Under the pieces are notes generated by a model that was given only the letters and a program-made list of their open reading frames with translations, was not told where the DNA came from and searched no databases. DNA of 64,000 nucleotides, from the NCBI GenBank assembly GCA_017983495.1, contig JAGOBH010000004.1, forward strand, positions 1-64,000. Direction: 5' to 3'. The DNA comes from Pyrinomonadaceae bacterium. GTDB lineage: Bacteria > Acidobacteriota > Blastocatellia > Pyrinomonadales > Pyrinomonadaceae. Numbering within the stretch: the stretch's first letter is position 1; each line of letters starts with the position of its first letter. The translations under genes and the position numbers were made by a program. This document shows positions 8,381 to 16,588 of the stretch, in pieces.

Positions 8381-8542
8381 GCCTCAGAATAGGAAGCTGA
8401 AAACCGAGCGTTTATGCAGTTCACAGAACATGTCCTAATAGGGCGAGCGCAAGTTGCTTTGCATTAGAGCTAAGAGTGTATTGCGAGGATGAAACGCCGT
8501 CAAAAACCCATCATTTAGGTTAGTTTTTGACCTTTTAGTGGC

Positions 8543-8671
8543 TAGCATCTTAGACGTTAAATACCCTAAGGTCGTATATCATATACGTTATGAAAAGTCC
8601 TGTTGTGTTTTTTCTTAATGTGTAGTATCTTAGACGCTATATAGATTAACGAGTATTATCTTAGGCGTTAA
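8543..8671 (+). promoter_or_regulatory. Three palindromic operators upstream of hipB
   Basis: The 17-base motif TAGCATCTTAGACGTTA recurs at 8543-8559, 8623-8639 (TAGTATCTTAGACGCTA) and 8654-8670 (TATTATCTTAGGCGTTA). Each is an imperfect palindrome around the central T, with half-site close to TARNRTCT (6, 6 and 4 of 8 bases pair). A separate perfect 15-base palindrome CGTATATCATATACG lies at 8573-8587. HipB proteins repress their own operon by binding multiple spaced palindromes, so these are likely operators for the adjacent HTH protein. The last copy ends 14 bases before the start codon. Confidence 0.65.
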
Positions 8672-8684
8672 CTAACTAAGAACG

Positions 8685-9008
8685 ATGAAACAAAGTATTC
8701 CAATTCCAGTTCGAAAAGCCCTGCGGAAGTTGGGTCAAGACATAAGCGACGGCAGACGCCGGCGGCGTATCCCTCTAGAACTGATGGCCGAGAGAGCCGA
8801 CGTTTCCAGATCGACTCTCGGCAAAATAGAAAAAGGGGATCCCTCAGTATCACTCGGAGGGTACGCGGCAGTCCTGTTTGTGCTCGGACTAACTGAACGG
8901 CTTAGCAGCTTAGCGGATGCAAACTTCGACCCGGTCGGCAGGATGTTGGAAGAAGAAAACCTTCCTAAGCGAATTCGCTTACCCTCCGGAGGCGGACGAA
9001 ATGAGTAG
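8685..9008 (+). CDS. hipB: HipB-like XRE-family antitoxin and repressor
   Basis: This 107-residue protein has an XRE-type helix-turn-helix at residues 20-80: RRRRIPLELMAERADVSRSTLGKIEKGDPSVSLGGYAAVLFVLGL. The pattern of turn and recognition helix (VSRSTLGKIEKG) is typical. In HipBA systems HipB binds HipA and blocks its kinase activity while repressing the operon. It overlaps hipA by 8 bases. The C-terminal tail (LPKRIRLPSGGGRNE) is short and basic. The operator array directly upstream supports autoregulation. Confidence 0.82.
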   Translation: MKQSIPIPVRKALRKLGQDISDGRRRRRIPLELMAERADVSRSTLGKIEKGDPSVSLGGYAAVLFVLGLTERLSSLADANFDPVGRMLEEENLPKRIRLPSGGGRNE

Positions 9009-10251
9009 TCGAAAGATCTACGTCTCGATAGCTCTGAGGGACGAGATTTATCTTGTCGGGCGACTGTGGTGTCACTATCGAAAGGGGCGCGAAAGCGCTT
9101 CTTTCGAATATGACCAAAGCTGGCTTGAACACAAGGAGCGTTTTGCGCTCGAGCCCGCATTAGCATTAACAGCAGGCTCATTTCATGCCGACCTGAATGT
9201 ATTCGGTTCGATAGGAGATTCGGCGCCTGATCGATGGGGTCGAGTGTTGATGCGGCGGGCGGAATCTCAGCGAGCCCGGACAGACCGTGAAACTCCGAGA
9301 ACGTTGGGCGAAGCCGATTTTCTGCTTGGCGTAAGTGACGAAGCACGCCAAGGAGCCTTGCGTTTTTCCGATGAGAAAGATGGACCTTTCCTTGCTCAGG
9401 ATGGGCGTCGCGCAATTCCTCCGCTCGTCGATTTGCCCAGACTGCTTTCGGCTACGGAACGTTTTCTGGATGAAGAGGAAGATGCGGAAGATCTTCGCAT
9501 TTTGCTCGCACCCGGCTCGTCCTTGGGTGGAGCCCGACCGAAAGCGTCAGTCAGGGATAACGACGGTCAATTGGCGATCGCGAAATTCCCGCGGAACGAT
9601 GATGAAAGTAACGTTGTTGTTTGGGAAGCGATTGCTCTGATACTTGCCGAGCGCGCAGGACTTGAATGCTCCTCCGGCAGGCTACTGGATATCGCCGGTA
9701 AATCCGTCCTGCTTGTCAGGCGTTTTGACCGCCAAGGGACAACCCGCGTCCCGTTCTTATCGGCAATGAGCATGCTTCAGGCAAGGGACAGCGATACTCA
9801 CAGCTATCTCGAAATCGCCGACGCTCTCGGTCAGTACGGAGCAGAACCAACGGCGGATCTGGCGCAGATGTGGCGCCGGATCGTGTTCAGTATCCTTGTT
9901 TCAAACACGGACGATCATCTTCAAAATCACGGTTTCGTTTACGAACGGTTTAAGGGATGGCGCCTATCCCCAGCTTACGATCTTAACCCCGTGCCGATGG
10001 ACGTAAAACCTAGGATTTTGACGACCAACATTGACCTTGATAATGGTTCCGCTTCGCTCGGTCTGGCCTTGTCGGTGGCGGAGAACTTTAGACTGACACT
10101 AGCGGACGGCAAGACGATCATTAAGGAGGTGGGCGGTGCAGTATCGGAGTGGCGCAAGCTTGCTCTCGCAAATGATTTGAGTGAACGCGAAATCGAAAGG
10201 ATGGCGTCCGCATTTGTTCACGAAGATGCTGAGTTCGCAGCGGGTATTTAA
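9001..10251 (+). CDS. hipA: HipA-like serine/threonine kinase toxin
   Basis: The start is taken as ATG 9001, which overlaps the hipB stop (ATGAGTAG), instead of the longer frame from 8917. HipA family features are all present: the N-terminal subdomain (YLVGRLWCHYRKGRESASFEY), the Gly-rich P-loop-like GSSLGGARPKA with its ATP-binding Lys, the catalytic loop SNTDDHLQNHGF with the conserved Asp and Asn, and the metal-binding SPAYDLNP. HipA toxins phosphorylate glutamyl-tRNA synthetase or related targets and cause growth arrest. At 416 residues it is close to E. coli HipA (440). The catalytic residues are intact, so this pair may be active, unlike the AbiE pair to the left. Confidence 0.85.
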   Translation: MSSRKIYVSIALRDEIYLVGRLWCHYRKGRESASFEYDQSWLEHKERFALEPALALTAGSFHADLNVFGSIGDSAPDRWGRVLMRRAESQRARTDRETPRTLGEADFLLGVSDEARQGALRFSDEKDGPFLAQDGRRAIPPLVDLPRLLSATERFLDEEEDAEDLRILLAPGSSLGGARPKASVRDNDGQLAIAKFPRNDDESNVVVWEAIALILAERAGLECSSGRLLDIAGKSVLLVRRFDRQGTTRVPFLSAMSMLQARDSDTHSYLEIADALGQYGAEPTADLAQMWRRIVFSILVSNTDDHLQNHGFVYERFKGWRLSPAYDLNPVPMDVKPRILTTNIDLDNGSASLGLALSVAENFRLTLADGKTIIKEVGGAVSEWRKLALANDLSEREIERMASAFVHEDAEFAAGI

Positions 10252-10323
10252 TCAATGAGTTGGGGGCCACCGATCGGACGCAGCCATGAACGTCGGTGCG
10301 AGGTTTCGTAAATTGATGTGAAT

Positions 10324-10600
10324 ATGGATCGGCAGCAGACGATAAATCGAATACGGGATCACCTGGTAAAACTTGCTTTTCAAGTGCAGGTTGATAACAA
10401 ATCCTTTCACTTCGATCTTAACAGGATCGCTGAAGAGATTCTCCGTCCGGTTTTTCAGATCGCTTACAGGCTACCTAATCTCGAAAACCTCAACACGTAA
10501 ATGCCGAATTCCGACGCTCTCGATCTGGGGACAAGGTAGCACGAATGGAATTTCAGATAACATCACGAGCGACCGGCGCTGTAAACCTCCCGCGATTAGT
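10324..10600 (+). pseudogene. SMEK-domain gene remnant
   Basis: The frame from ATG 10324 encodes INRIRDHLVKLAFQVQVDN... ending RLPNLENLNT, the start of a SMEK domain as found in ABC-three-component defence systems. A TAA at 10498-10500 interrupts it. The same frame resumes as NSDALDLG (the expected x-x-D-L-G segment). A frameshift then moves the continuation, MEFQITS, to the frame of 10545. Similarity ends near 10600, where the IS3-type remnant begins. So the gene carries a nonsense codon, a frameshift and a 3' truncation. The rest of the defence module is absent. Confidence 0.6.
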
Positions 10601-10605
10601 ACCAG

Positions 10606-10862
10606 CTAGGAATACACATTTCCGGTTTTTGAGCTACCCCCCTTTTCGATACCAGTCCAAAGTAGAGAATTCCGGGTCTGGCGATGTCTTTCGACAACCT
10701 GATTCGGGGTCAGACCACACAGCGAGCTGTGTGGTCTGAAGCCGTTGTAATCGTCCTTGAACGCCTGTATTTTTTCCATTGCATCCTCCAGAGCATGAAT
10801 CGATTGACATTAACGCACATTCATCACGAAAGAAGGTGGCGTTGCGAGACTCTCAATCTTGA
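10606..10862 (-). pseudogene. IS3-type transposase (DDE integrase) C-terminal remnant
   Basis: On the minus strand the segment from about 10797 down to 10606 reads LEDAMEKIQAFKDDYNGFRP then HSSLCGLTPNQVVERHR, the classic end of IS3-group OrfB (DYN-x-x-RPHSSL-x-x-x-TP). Upstream, NATFFRDEC carries the E of the DDE triad but lies in another frame, with at least two frameshifts around 10800-10830. It stops at TAG 10606-10608. No inverted repeat ends can be defined with confidence. The 14-base palindrome at 10710-10739 is part of this coding sequence. The element seems to have inserted into or next to the SMEK gene. Confidence 0.65.
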
Positions 10863-10989
10863 TGTTCCTTAATCATTGACCGACCCATCCACAAGCTCCT
10901 CCTTATCACGATCATGTAAATCGCCGAACTAAACACAATTCCGGCCGGCTGTCCTCGGATTAATAATCTCCCCCCGAATCGTTTAACAT

Positions 10990-12198
10990 CTAAGCGTCCA
11001 GAACATCATCCGTTTTTCGCGTCCTTTCCAGCATTTCATTGAAGGGGGCCGCGGCTTCAATTATCTGACGATCTTCGAAATGGATGTAGTGCCTCGATGT
11101 CACCCCAGAGCCCCTCCGGTGTCCTACTTCCTGTTGAATCGCATCTAGTTCTTGACCGCTAGCAGCCTTATCAGTCGCCGACGTGGCTCTTAGAGTATGG
11201 AATGTCCCTTCCGGGTTCACGTTAGCCTCCTCTTTTATATCGTCGAAGGGTTTTCTATAGGCCTTGGTCCACATGAACAGACGTTCGTCTGCACCTTTAT
11301 TGAAGGAACCCGCCGTCTCCATTTCATCAAACAGCCAGGTAGTTATAGGCATCTTTTTTGTGTGGATCTTGTTACGGCTGTCCGGCATGTTGAGTTCAAT
11401 CAGGCCGACTCGTTTAACTTCATCAATGAATTTGATATTGGCACTCCGAATATGAAACAGTTCATCCACACGGCAACCTAGCGTATATGCCGCGATGAGC
11501 ACCAGGCGCCAGCGTTGGCGATTTTCCGGCTTGCGCGGAAACAAGCGATCACAGGCAAGAAGCATTCTATGGAATTCATCGAACGTGAACTTTACACATC
11601 GCGGTTTCTCATCAGACTTTTTGATCAGATCTCGAAATGGCGGTACACGAGTTCCCAGAGTATCGCTCGCATACCGAAGTATATGCTTTAGCCGAGCGAG
11701 GTACCGGTGCGTGGTCGTGCTGCTAAGGTAATACTCGTTTCCACCCTCTTTGCGCACATAAGGTCGTTTCAAAAGCCATTTCTTAAATTCCTTCAGACGA
11801 AGCAAATCGATATCCTCGATTCGGTCCATACCAAAGAACTCAATCAAAACATCCAGCTTTTGGAACTCTTGCTTAATCCCTTTTATTTGCCGGTCGCTCT
11901 CCAAATATTCTCGATAGTGTTTCTCAACAAACCCTGCAAAGTTCGTTCGACCCTTCACCGAGGCGATCGTAGCCGCTGACCCCTTTTCCTTTAGGTCCGC
12001 ATACTTCTCCTCGGCCCAACTCTTGGCATCCCTCTTCGTCGTGAAACCTGTTTGACTTGAGACATGCCATTTCGTTGACTTGTCATCGTAAACGGCAAAA
12101 ATGCCACGATACATTTGAGCCGCACCATCTTTCCCATCCTTTTGCGCAGTGATAAAATAGCCCCGCTCCTTATGACTTTCAGCGATGTACAGTTTCAT
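10990..12198 (-). CDS. Tyrosine recombinase / phage-type integrase
   Basis: This 402-residue protein has an N-terminal arm-binding region, a SAM-like core-binding domain (about 85-185) and a catalytic domain (200-380). The active-site residues are R243 (GCRVDELF), H334 and R337 (TFHTLRATSATD), H360 (VGHRRG) and Y371 (SRHYIHF). It would integrate and excise the element at an att site. It lies 150 bases from a tRNA-Leu gene, a common target for this family, and is transcribed away from it. Four tandem 12-base repeats lie just upstream of its start. The catalytic set is complete, so the enzyme may still work even though other parts of the element are degraded. Confidence 0.85.
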   Translation of the reverse strand: MKLYIAESHKERGYFITAQKDGKDGAAQMYRGIFAVYDDKSTKWHVSSQTGFTTKRDAKSWAEEKYADLKEKGSAATIASVKGRTNFAGFVEKHYREYLESDRQIKGIKQEFQKLDVLIEFFGMDRIEDIDLLRLKEFKKWLLKRPYVRKEGGNEYYLSSTTTHRYLARLKHILRYASDTLGTRVPPFRDLIKKSDEKPRCVKFTFDEFHRMLLACDRLFPRKPENRQRWRLVLIAAYTLGCRVDELFHIRSANIKFIDEVKRVGLIELNMPDSRNKIHTKKMPITTWLFDEMETAGSFNKGADERLFMWTKAYRKPFDDIKEEANVNPEGTFHTLRATSATDKAASGQELDAIQQEVGHRRGSGVTSRHYIHFEDRQIIEAAAPFNEMLERTRKTDDVLDA

Positions 12199-12206
12199 GA
12201 TCGTCT

Positions 12207-12253
12207 CAGGGGGAATTTCAGGGGGAATTTCAGGGGGAATTTCGGGGGAATTT
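12207..12253. repeat. Tandem 12-base repeat upstream of the integrase
   Basis: The unit CAGGGGGAATTT occurs three times exactly (12207-12242), followed by an 11-base variant CGGGGGAATTT (12243-12253). It starts 8 bases before the integrase start codon. In the integrase frame the repeats would encode repeating EIPP, so the copy number could extend or shorten the reading frame. They could also be arm-type binding sites for the recombinase. Confidence 0.8.
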
Positions 12254-12346
12254 TGTGTCTATGTCTGTCTATCGTTGTCCGCCATCGTCCCGTAGTGTCC
12301 CCATAACCTCTTTGTTTAGAATATGTTATGGCGGTTCGACTGTCAA

Positions 12347-12433
12347 GCTGGGGTGGCGGAATTGGTAGATGCCCGGGACTTAAAATCCTGTGCCTTTAGG
12401 GGCGTACGGGTTCGATTCCCGTCCCCAGTACCA
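12347..12433 (+). tRNA. tRNA-Leu (UAA)
   Basis: The 87-base sequence folds as a class II tRNA. The acceptor stem is GCTGGGG with CCCCAGT, followed by A and an encoded CCA. The anticodon arm is CGGGA-CTTAAAA-TCCTG with anticodon TAA. The variable arm is long (TGCCTTTAGGGGCG), as expected for leucine tRNA, and the T arm is ACGGG-TTCGATT-CCCGT. The integrase gene lies on its 5' side. Confidence 0.93.
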
Positions 12434-12532
12434 TTTTATTTTCTGCTGAAGAGGATAAGGAGCTTTCGGGTTTCTTGTCCTTTTTGTCGGTTGGCTTGCT
12501 AATTGCGTACAGAACAGGCGGGAGCAGATATT

Positions 12533-13123
12533 ATGACCAGAATCAATTCGTTTCGAACGGCCGCTTTGATGTTGTTGTTTGTCGTGGGCGTGAGCCAGAT
12601 CGCCGACGCCCAGAACCGAACGGTGCTGAACGAGGCCGAGCGGATCTCGGGCGACCGATTTAGCGTCGTCACGCGGACGCCGAACGGCGCCAGCGTTTAC
12701 GCACTTAAACAGCCGTCCGCCGACATGCTGGCGGCCATCGACCGCGGCCTCGCCGACCTGTTTGCCGTCGCACGTTCGAACCGTTACCGCACGCGGCTGA
12801 ATTACCGCGATTACACCATATATATAGGCAAAGCCGACCGGCAAAAGGATTCGGCGGGCACGTATTCGCCCGATATCGCGGTGCCATCGGCCCAATACGC
12901 TGGTACCGTCTATGACAAGGGCGGATTTATCTACGCCGCCGGCATCGTCGTCGCACTAAACCCCTGTGCCTTTATGATCGCCGAGCATACAAGGGATTTT
13001 GACCGCGTCGCCAACGCCGTCCGCTACGAGGGCGAACACCTCGTTCTATATCACAACGACCGCCGGCGTTATTCGCAAACCGCCGACCATAGCCAGGGCG
13101 GCGGCCACCCGATTTTGCAATAG
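12533..13123 (+). CDS. Exported hypothetical protein
   Basis: The start is set at ATG 12533 because a Sec signal peptide begins there (MTRINSFRTAALMLLFVVGV, with cleavage after DAQ or nearby). The mature part is about 170 residues with many Arg, Asp and Tyr residues. A candidate metal-binding stretch EGEHLVLYHND occurs near the C terminus, which ends in GGGHPILQ. I do not recognise the family. It lies alone between the tRNA and the next exported protein, on the same strand, with about 200 bases in between, so it is probably transcribed on its own. Confidence 0.6.
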   Translation: MTRINSFRTAALMLLFVVGVSQIADAQNRTVLNEAERISGDRFSVVTRTPNGASVYALKQPSADMLAAIDRGLADLFAVARSNRYRTRLNYRDYTIYIGKADRQKDSAGTYSPDIAVPSAQYAGTVYDKGGFIYAAGIVVALNPCAFMIAEHTRDFDRVANAVRYEGEHLVLYHNDRRRYSQTADHSQGGGHPILQ

Positions 13124-13327
13124 TGGCGGTTACGGGGATCTATTCGATTTCGTGCAGCGGTTAGACCATACGGTCAGAAAATTTAGGTGCATCGGGCAAC
13201 TTTCGCGGGCTGTGTGCCGTCAAAAATAAGCATTTCCTTTTTTTGCACGCAGATCACCGCATTGGCACAAGCCTTGCTATCTTACTTCGCGGGCGAGCGT
13301 ATCGCCGGGCGAAGCCGGAGGATAGAG

Positions 13328-13942
13328 ATGAACTTAATGTCGGCCGTCCAGCGCGTTGCAGTTTTTACGCTCTTGATATTTGTAAGCACTTTTCCCGCGT
13401 TGGCTCAGTCCGATTCGGTCTATCGCCTGACAGCAGGCACGCGGATCACGCTCAAGCTCGACGCCGAGCTCAGTTCCGGCGTCGCGGGTGTCAACGACAC
13501 GTTTCTGGCGACGGTGACCAAACCGGTCAGGATACGTGACACGGTCGCCCTGCCCGTCGGCACGGTCATCGAGGGCCGTGTGACCACAGCGGACGCAGCC
13601 GGCTCGGGCGGCAAAAGCGGCAAGTTAGATCTCGCGTTCGAAACCGTCAGCTTTGGCGGCGACATTAGGCGGACGATCGACGGCGGGTTGGTCAATAAGC
13701 TGTCAGCAAAGTCGGGCGGAGTGTTTAGCGTGATCAGCATTTTGGGCGGAGCGGCCATCGGGACCGCACTCGGGGCGATCTCGGGCAGTCGCAGCGGAAC
13801 GCTGATCGGCGCAGGCGTCGGGGCCGGAGCCGGAACGGGCGTTGCACTCTTTCGCAAAGGTAAGGACGTGCGGATCCGCAAGGGACAGGAGTTCGAGATC
13901 GAACTCAAAAAAGATGTCACCTTACCGGTGATCGATTATTGA
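13328..13942 (+). CDS. Exported glycine-zipper protein with TrbI-like beta-barrel
   Basis: ATG 13328 is chosen because a GGAGG motif lies 6 bases upstream and a signal peptide follows (MSAVQRVAVFTLLIFVSTF...ALAQ). Residues 25-130 resemble the beta-barrel of TrbI/VirB10-like proteins: YRLTAGTRITLKLDAELSSG then LPVGTVIEGRVTTA. A glycine-zipper stretch GAAIGTALGAISGSRSGTLI then GAGVGAGAGTGVALF suggests a membrane-inserting hairpin, followed by RIRKGQEFEIEL. Such proteins are common as single envelope proteins in Acidobacteriota; a link to conjugation is not implied. The function is unknown. A strong terminator follows. Confidence 0.6.
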   Translation: MNLMSAVQRVAVFTLLIFVSTFPALAQSDSVYRLTAGTRITLKLDAELSSGVAGVNDTFLATVTKPVRIRDTVALPVGTVIEGRVTTADAAGSGGKSGKLDLAFETVSFGGDIRRTIDGGLVNKLSAKSGGVFSVISILGGAAIGTALGAISGSRSGTLIGAGVGAGAGTGVALFRKGKDVRIRKGQEFEIELKKDVTLPVIDY

Positions 13943-13991
13943 AAATTTATATAAGATTGGCCGTTGGCGAGATCCATTCGGCCATATCGAG

Positions 13992-14029
13992 AAAGTCCGG
14001 TGTGAAGGGGAGAGCACACCGGACTTTTT
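13992..14029. terminator. Rho-independent terminator, probably bidirectional
   Basis: A 13-base perfect stem AAAGTCCGGTGTG / CACACCGGACTTT (13992-14004 and 14015-14027) is followed by a T run on the plus strand. It lies between the convergent genes ending at 13942 and 14048 and can serve both. Confidence 0.85.
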
Positions 14030-14047
14030 CTATCAGTTTATTTGAGT

Positions 14048-16474
14048 TTACGGAAATAGTTTGCCATCGACCTTTGATCTTCCGTATATCTCACCCGTCC
14101 GGATATTGAACATCACCCATCGCTTCATCACAAAAACAAAGTAATTCGTCTGGTCTTTACTGGCGGCCATATCAATATAAGTCGCCGCTCCTACCGGCCA
14201 GCCGTATACCGCGATCGCTACGTCCCGTCTATCGGGCATCGGCTTACCGGGCGGCACGCGGCCAATAAAAAAGCCCTCATCTGGTTTTCCCTCGTTAAGG
14301 TCCGAGCTATCCTGATAGTTCTTGATCAAATGCCCTCTTGTGCCCTTACTAAAGCTGCTCGCGCCCACGGATATCGTGTTTGGCTCCGGACTATAATATT
14401 GCTCTATGCGATAGACGAGCATCGAGTCATCCAGCCGGCGACCCGATACGGGCTCGACCCCGTCTCTGAGCAGTGCGAGAACGCGGATCTGAAACGCCTG
14501 ATCTGATTCGCCTTCCTGCTTTCTCTCGCCACGTTGTTTATCGACGGGGCCGCTTAACTTTCTTCGATCTACGAACCACTTGATGAGGCTCGTCTGATCG
14601 GTGACCTTTTCGGTGACCCCTCCAATACTCACAGATCCGAGCGGCGGCCGGGCCGCCATCGTCCCGGCCCGTAACCCCGCATTTATCAGGTTGACGCCAA
14701 AGCCATCTCGCTCCATATCCTTTGCCATTTCGTTTTTAACGAGCATGGAGCAGATGTTATCCCGAGCGTCTCGCCAACTGTTTTGGTCCCACAATGGGCC
14801 TGGGAATAACATTTCAGACTTCGCCAGGGAGGCTAGTTCGTCAGCTATCGCAGGAAGGTTTGGGTCGTCAAGACAAGGTGTATATATCAGTCGTCCCCAT
14901 CGGATCAGATATGGCGTATAAGCGTTCAGTACTTCCTGGCATTCGTCGGGAGGGGAACTTCTTTCCTCTGCGGCTTTCGAACATAGTTTATAATCCTCGG
15001 GATCAGGAACACTCTTGAAAGGTATCATTATGGACCTTGATATCTGTTGCCCCTCAAACGCGTTAAACTTAACGGAATCTTCCCTTGTCGCGTAGCCCCA
15101 AAACGTGAATGTGCCCGGTTCCGCCGCGCGAGGGAGTGTGCGAACTTTGTCATTGAGTTTCTTTAACGCGGCATATGAATTCGGTGAGAGTGCAAGTTTC
15201 AAGAGCGTCAGACCGATCCTTACCTTTTGATGCTCGGAGAGGGCATTATACGGTTCGGCTTTGATCGCCGCGACAAGCTGATTATTTGCCTCGACCGCGG
15301 CTGTGGCCAGCGACGCGTCCCATCCGTCTGCGCGGGTCCAGCTATCCTCGGGTATAGCGAGAAATCTGGCGATGGCATCGACATTGGCCTTTCTTTCTTC
15401 GGCGAGCGTTTTCGTTTCGTTCGCAAACGCCTCTGGCGTAAAAACCGCGTAGGTCTCGGGGCTGGTCCATAGCAGATCGCCAAACTCCTTGTTCCTCCCG
15501 GCGGCACCGGTGGTCAATCGTATCGTCGCGCCCTTAGCGTCCACGAAACTTACTGTATACATCGAGCCCTGAGGAAACACAGCAAATGTACATTGCCCCT
15601 CCGAATTGGTCGTTGCGGTCCAAATAACTCCCTTTTGTACGCTACGGCCATCGATCGAGGCAAACATTCCGTCTCCGTAACTGCCGGAATACAATCTAAT
15701 CGAGACACGCGCACCGGCAACGGGCCTGCCCTTTTCGTCGATTATTCTGACAGTGTACGGCTTGACCGGCACATTCACCGTCGAATATGTATTATTACTA
15801 TTTTGAATGACAACCGGCAGTGAGGTTTTCCGGATGTCAGGCGTCAGGGGCTGAGGCGGAGGCGTATTCCATTCTTTCCAGACATTTGCCTGCTGCGCCG
15901 GGTCGCTTACTATCGATCTGACATCCTGAAAGAGGATCTGCATGATCTGTGCCCTTGTCTTGCCCACCAGATCACGAGTGTCCTTATGAGTGAAGATCTT
16001 GACGTAGACCTGATTTGATTCGTCGATCTCCCTAATGCCGCTGAGACTGTTGGCGAGATCATGGATCAGCCACGCAGCCGCATCCTCATCCAATACCGGC
16101 CCGGCCTGTGTGGTCGGTTGTGTAGCAGTCGTTGTCGGCGCCGCCACGACCATCAGTGGATACCATGCCTTCCACACTTTTGTACGTATTTCCGGATCTT
16201 TAATGACGAACTGTACGTCGGCAAATAGCAGACGAAATAACTGCGATCTGGTCTTGCCCTCGAGATCGTCACGCTCGCCCCACCGATCAAAGATGTCGCT
16301 CGTATTAAACGCACCCTGCGTCGTGGCAACGGTTTTTTCCGCAGCTTCTCGTATCAAGGTTGCCGTTTCGGCGGACGTCAATATTTTTTCCGGCGTTTGG
16401 GAGGAAACTGCTGCGGTGCTGAAAATGATCAAAGCGAATGCGACAGCAGCTAACGCTCCAAGTTTTGCGTTCAT
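14048..16474 (-). CDS. Large exported protein with duplicated N-terminal module and Ig-like domain
   Basis: ATG 16474 is preferred to the upstream ATG 16480 because AAAGGAG is 8 bases before it; a signal peptide follows (MNAKLGALAAVAFALIIFST...). Two copies of an approximately 65-residue module come next: IFDRWGERDDLEGKTRSQLF... ending KVWKAWYP and IFTHKDTRDLVGKTRAQIM... ending NVWKEWN. Each has a D-x-x-GKTR-x-Q core. A carboxypeptidase-regulatory/CNA-B-like beta-sandwich follows (VRIIDEKGRPVAGARVSIRL). The remaining roughly 500 residues are unrecognised, with several Cys that could pair after export. The protein probably acts in the periplasm or on the surface. The gene is monocistronic, with a terminator after it. 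Confidence 0.6.
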   Translation of the reverse strand: MNAKLGALAAVAFALIIFSTAAVSSQTPEKILTSAETATLIREAAEKTVATTQGAFNTSDIFDRWGERDDLEGKTRSQLFRLLFADVQFVIKDPEIRTKVWKAWYPLMVVAAPTTTATQPTTQAGPVLDEDAAAWLIHDLANSLSGIREIDESNQVYVKIFTHKDTRDLVGKTRAQIMQILFQDVRSIVSDPAQQANVWKEWNTPPPQPLTPDIRKTSLPVVIQNSNNTYSTVNVPVKPYTVRIIDEKGRPVAGARVSIRLYSGSYGDGMFASIDGRSVQKGVIWTATTNSEGQCTFAVFPQGSMYTVSFVDAKGATIRLTTGAAGRNKEFGDLLWTSPETYAVFTPEAFANETKTLAEERKANVDAIARFLAIPEDSWTRADGWDASLATAAVEANNQLVAAIKAEPYNALSEHQKVRIGLTLLKLALSPNSYAALKKLNDKVRTLPRAAEPGTFTFWGYATREDSVKFNAFEGQQISRSIMIPFKSVPDPEDYKLCSKAAEERSSPPDECQEVLNAYTPYLIRWGRLIYTPCLDDPNLPAIADELASLAKSEMLFPGPLWDQNSWRDARDNICSMLVKNEMAKDMERDGFGVNLINAGLRAGTMAARPPLGSVSIGGVTEKVTDQTSLIKWFVDRRKLSGPVDKQRGERKQEGESDQAFQIRVLALLRDGVEPVSGRRLDDSMLVYRIEQYYSPEPNTISVGASSFSKGTRGHLIKNYQDSSDLNEGKPDEGFFIGRVPPGKPMPDRRDVAIAVYGWPVGAATYIDMAASKDQTNYFVFVMKRWVMFNIRTGEIYGRSKVDGKLFP

Positions 16475-16588
16475 ATCCATTTCTCCTTTAAGTCGGTCGA
16501 AAATCGAACAATACAACGCGGGAGCGGAAATATGATACAACGGTTCACGTGTGTGCGGTTTGCCCAACAAACACGCATTTTCAGATGC

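Noticed and set aside
10710..10739. 14-base perfect palindrome as a terminator
   Set aside because: It lacks a T run and is part of the IS3-type transposase coding remnant (RPHSSL segment).
12207..12253. Short CRISPR-like array
   Set aside because: 12-base tandem repeats with no spacers and no Cas genes.
12380..12895. 171-codon minus-strand frame that covers the tRNA-Leu gene
   Set aside because: It crosses the tRNA and the exported protein at 12533 and has no protein-like character.
13328..13942. Part of a conjugation apparatus because of TrbI-like similarity
   Set aside because: The protein is a single exported envelope protein outside the mobile region, with no other transfer genes near it.
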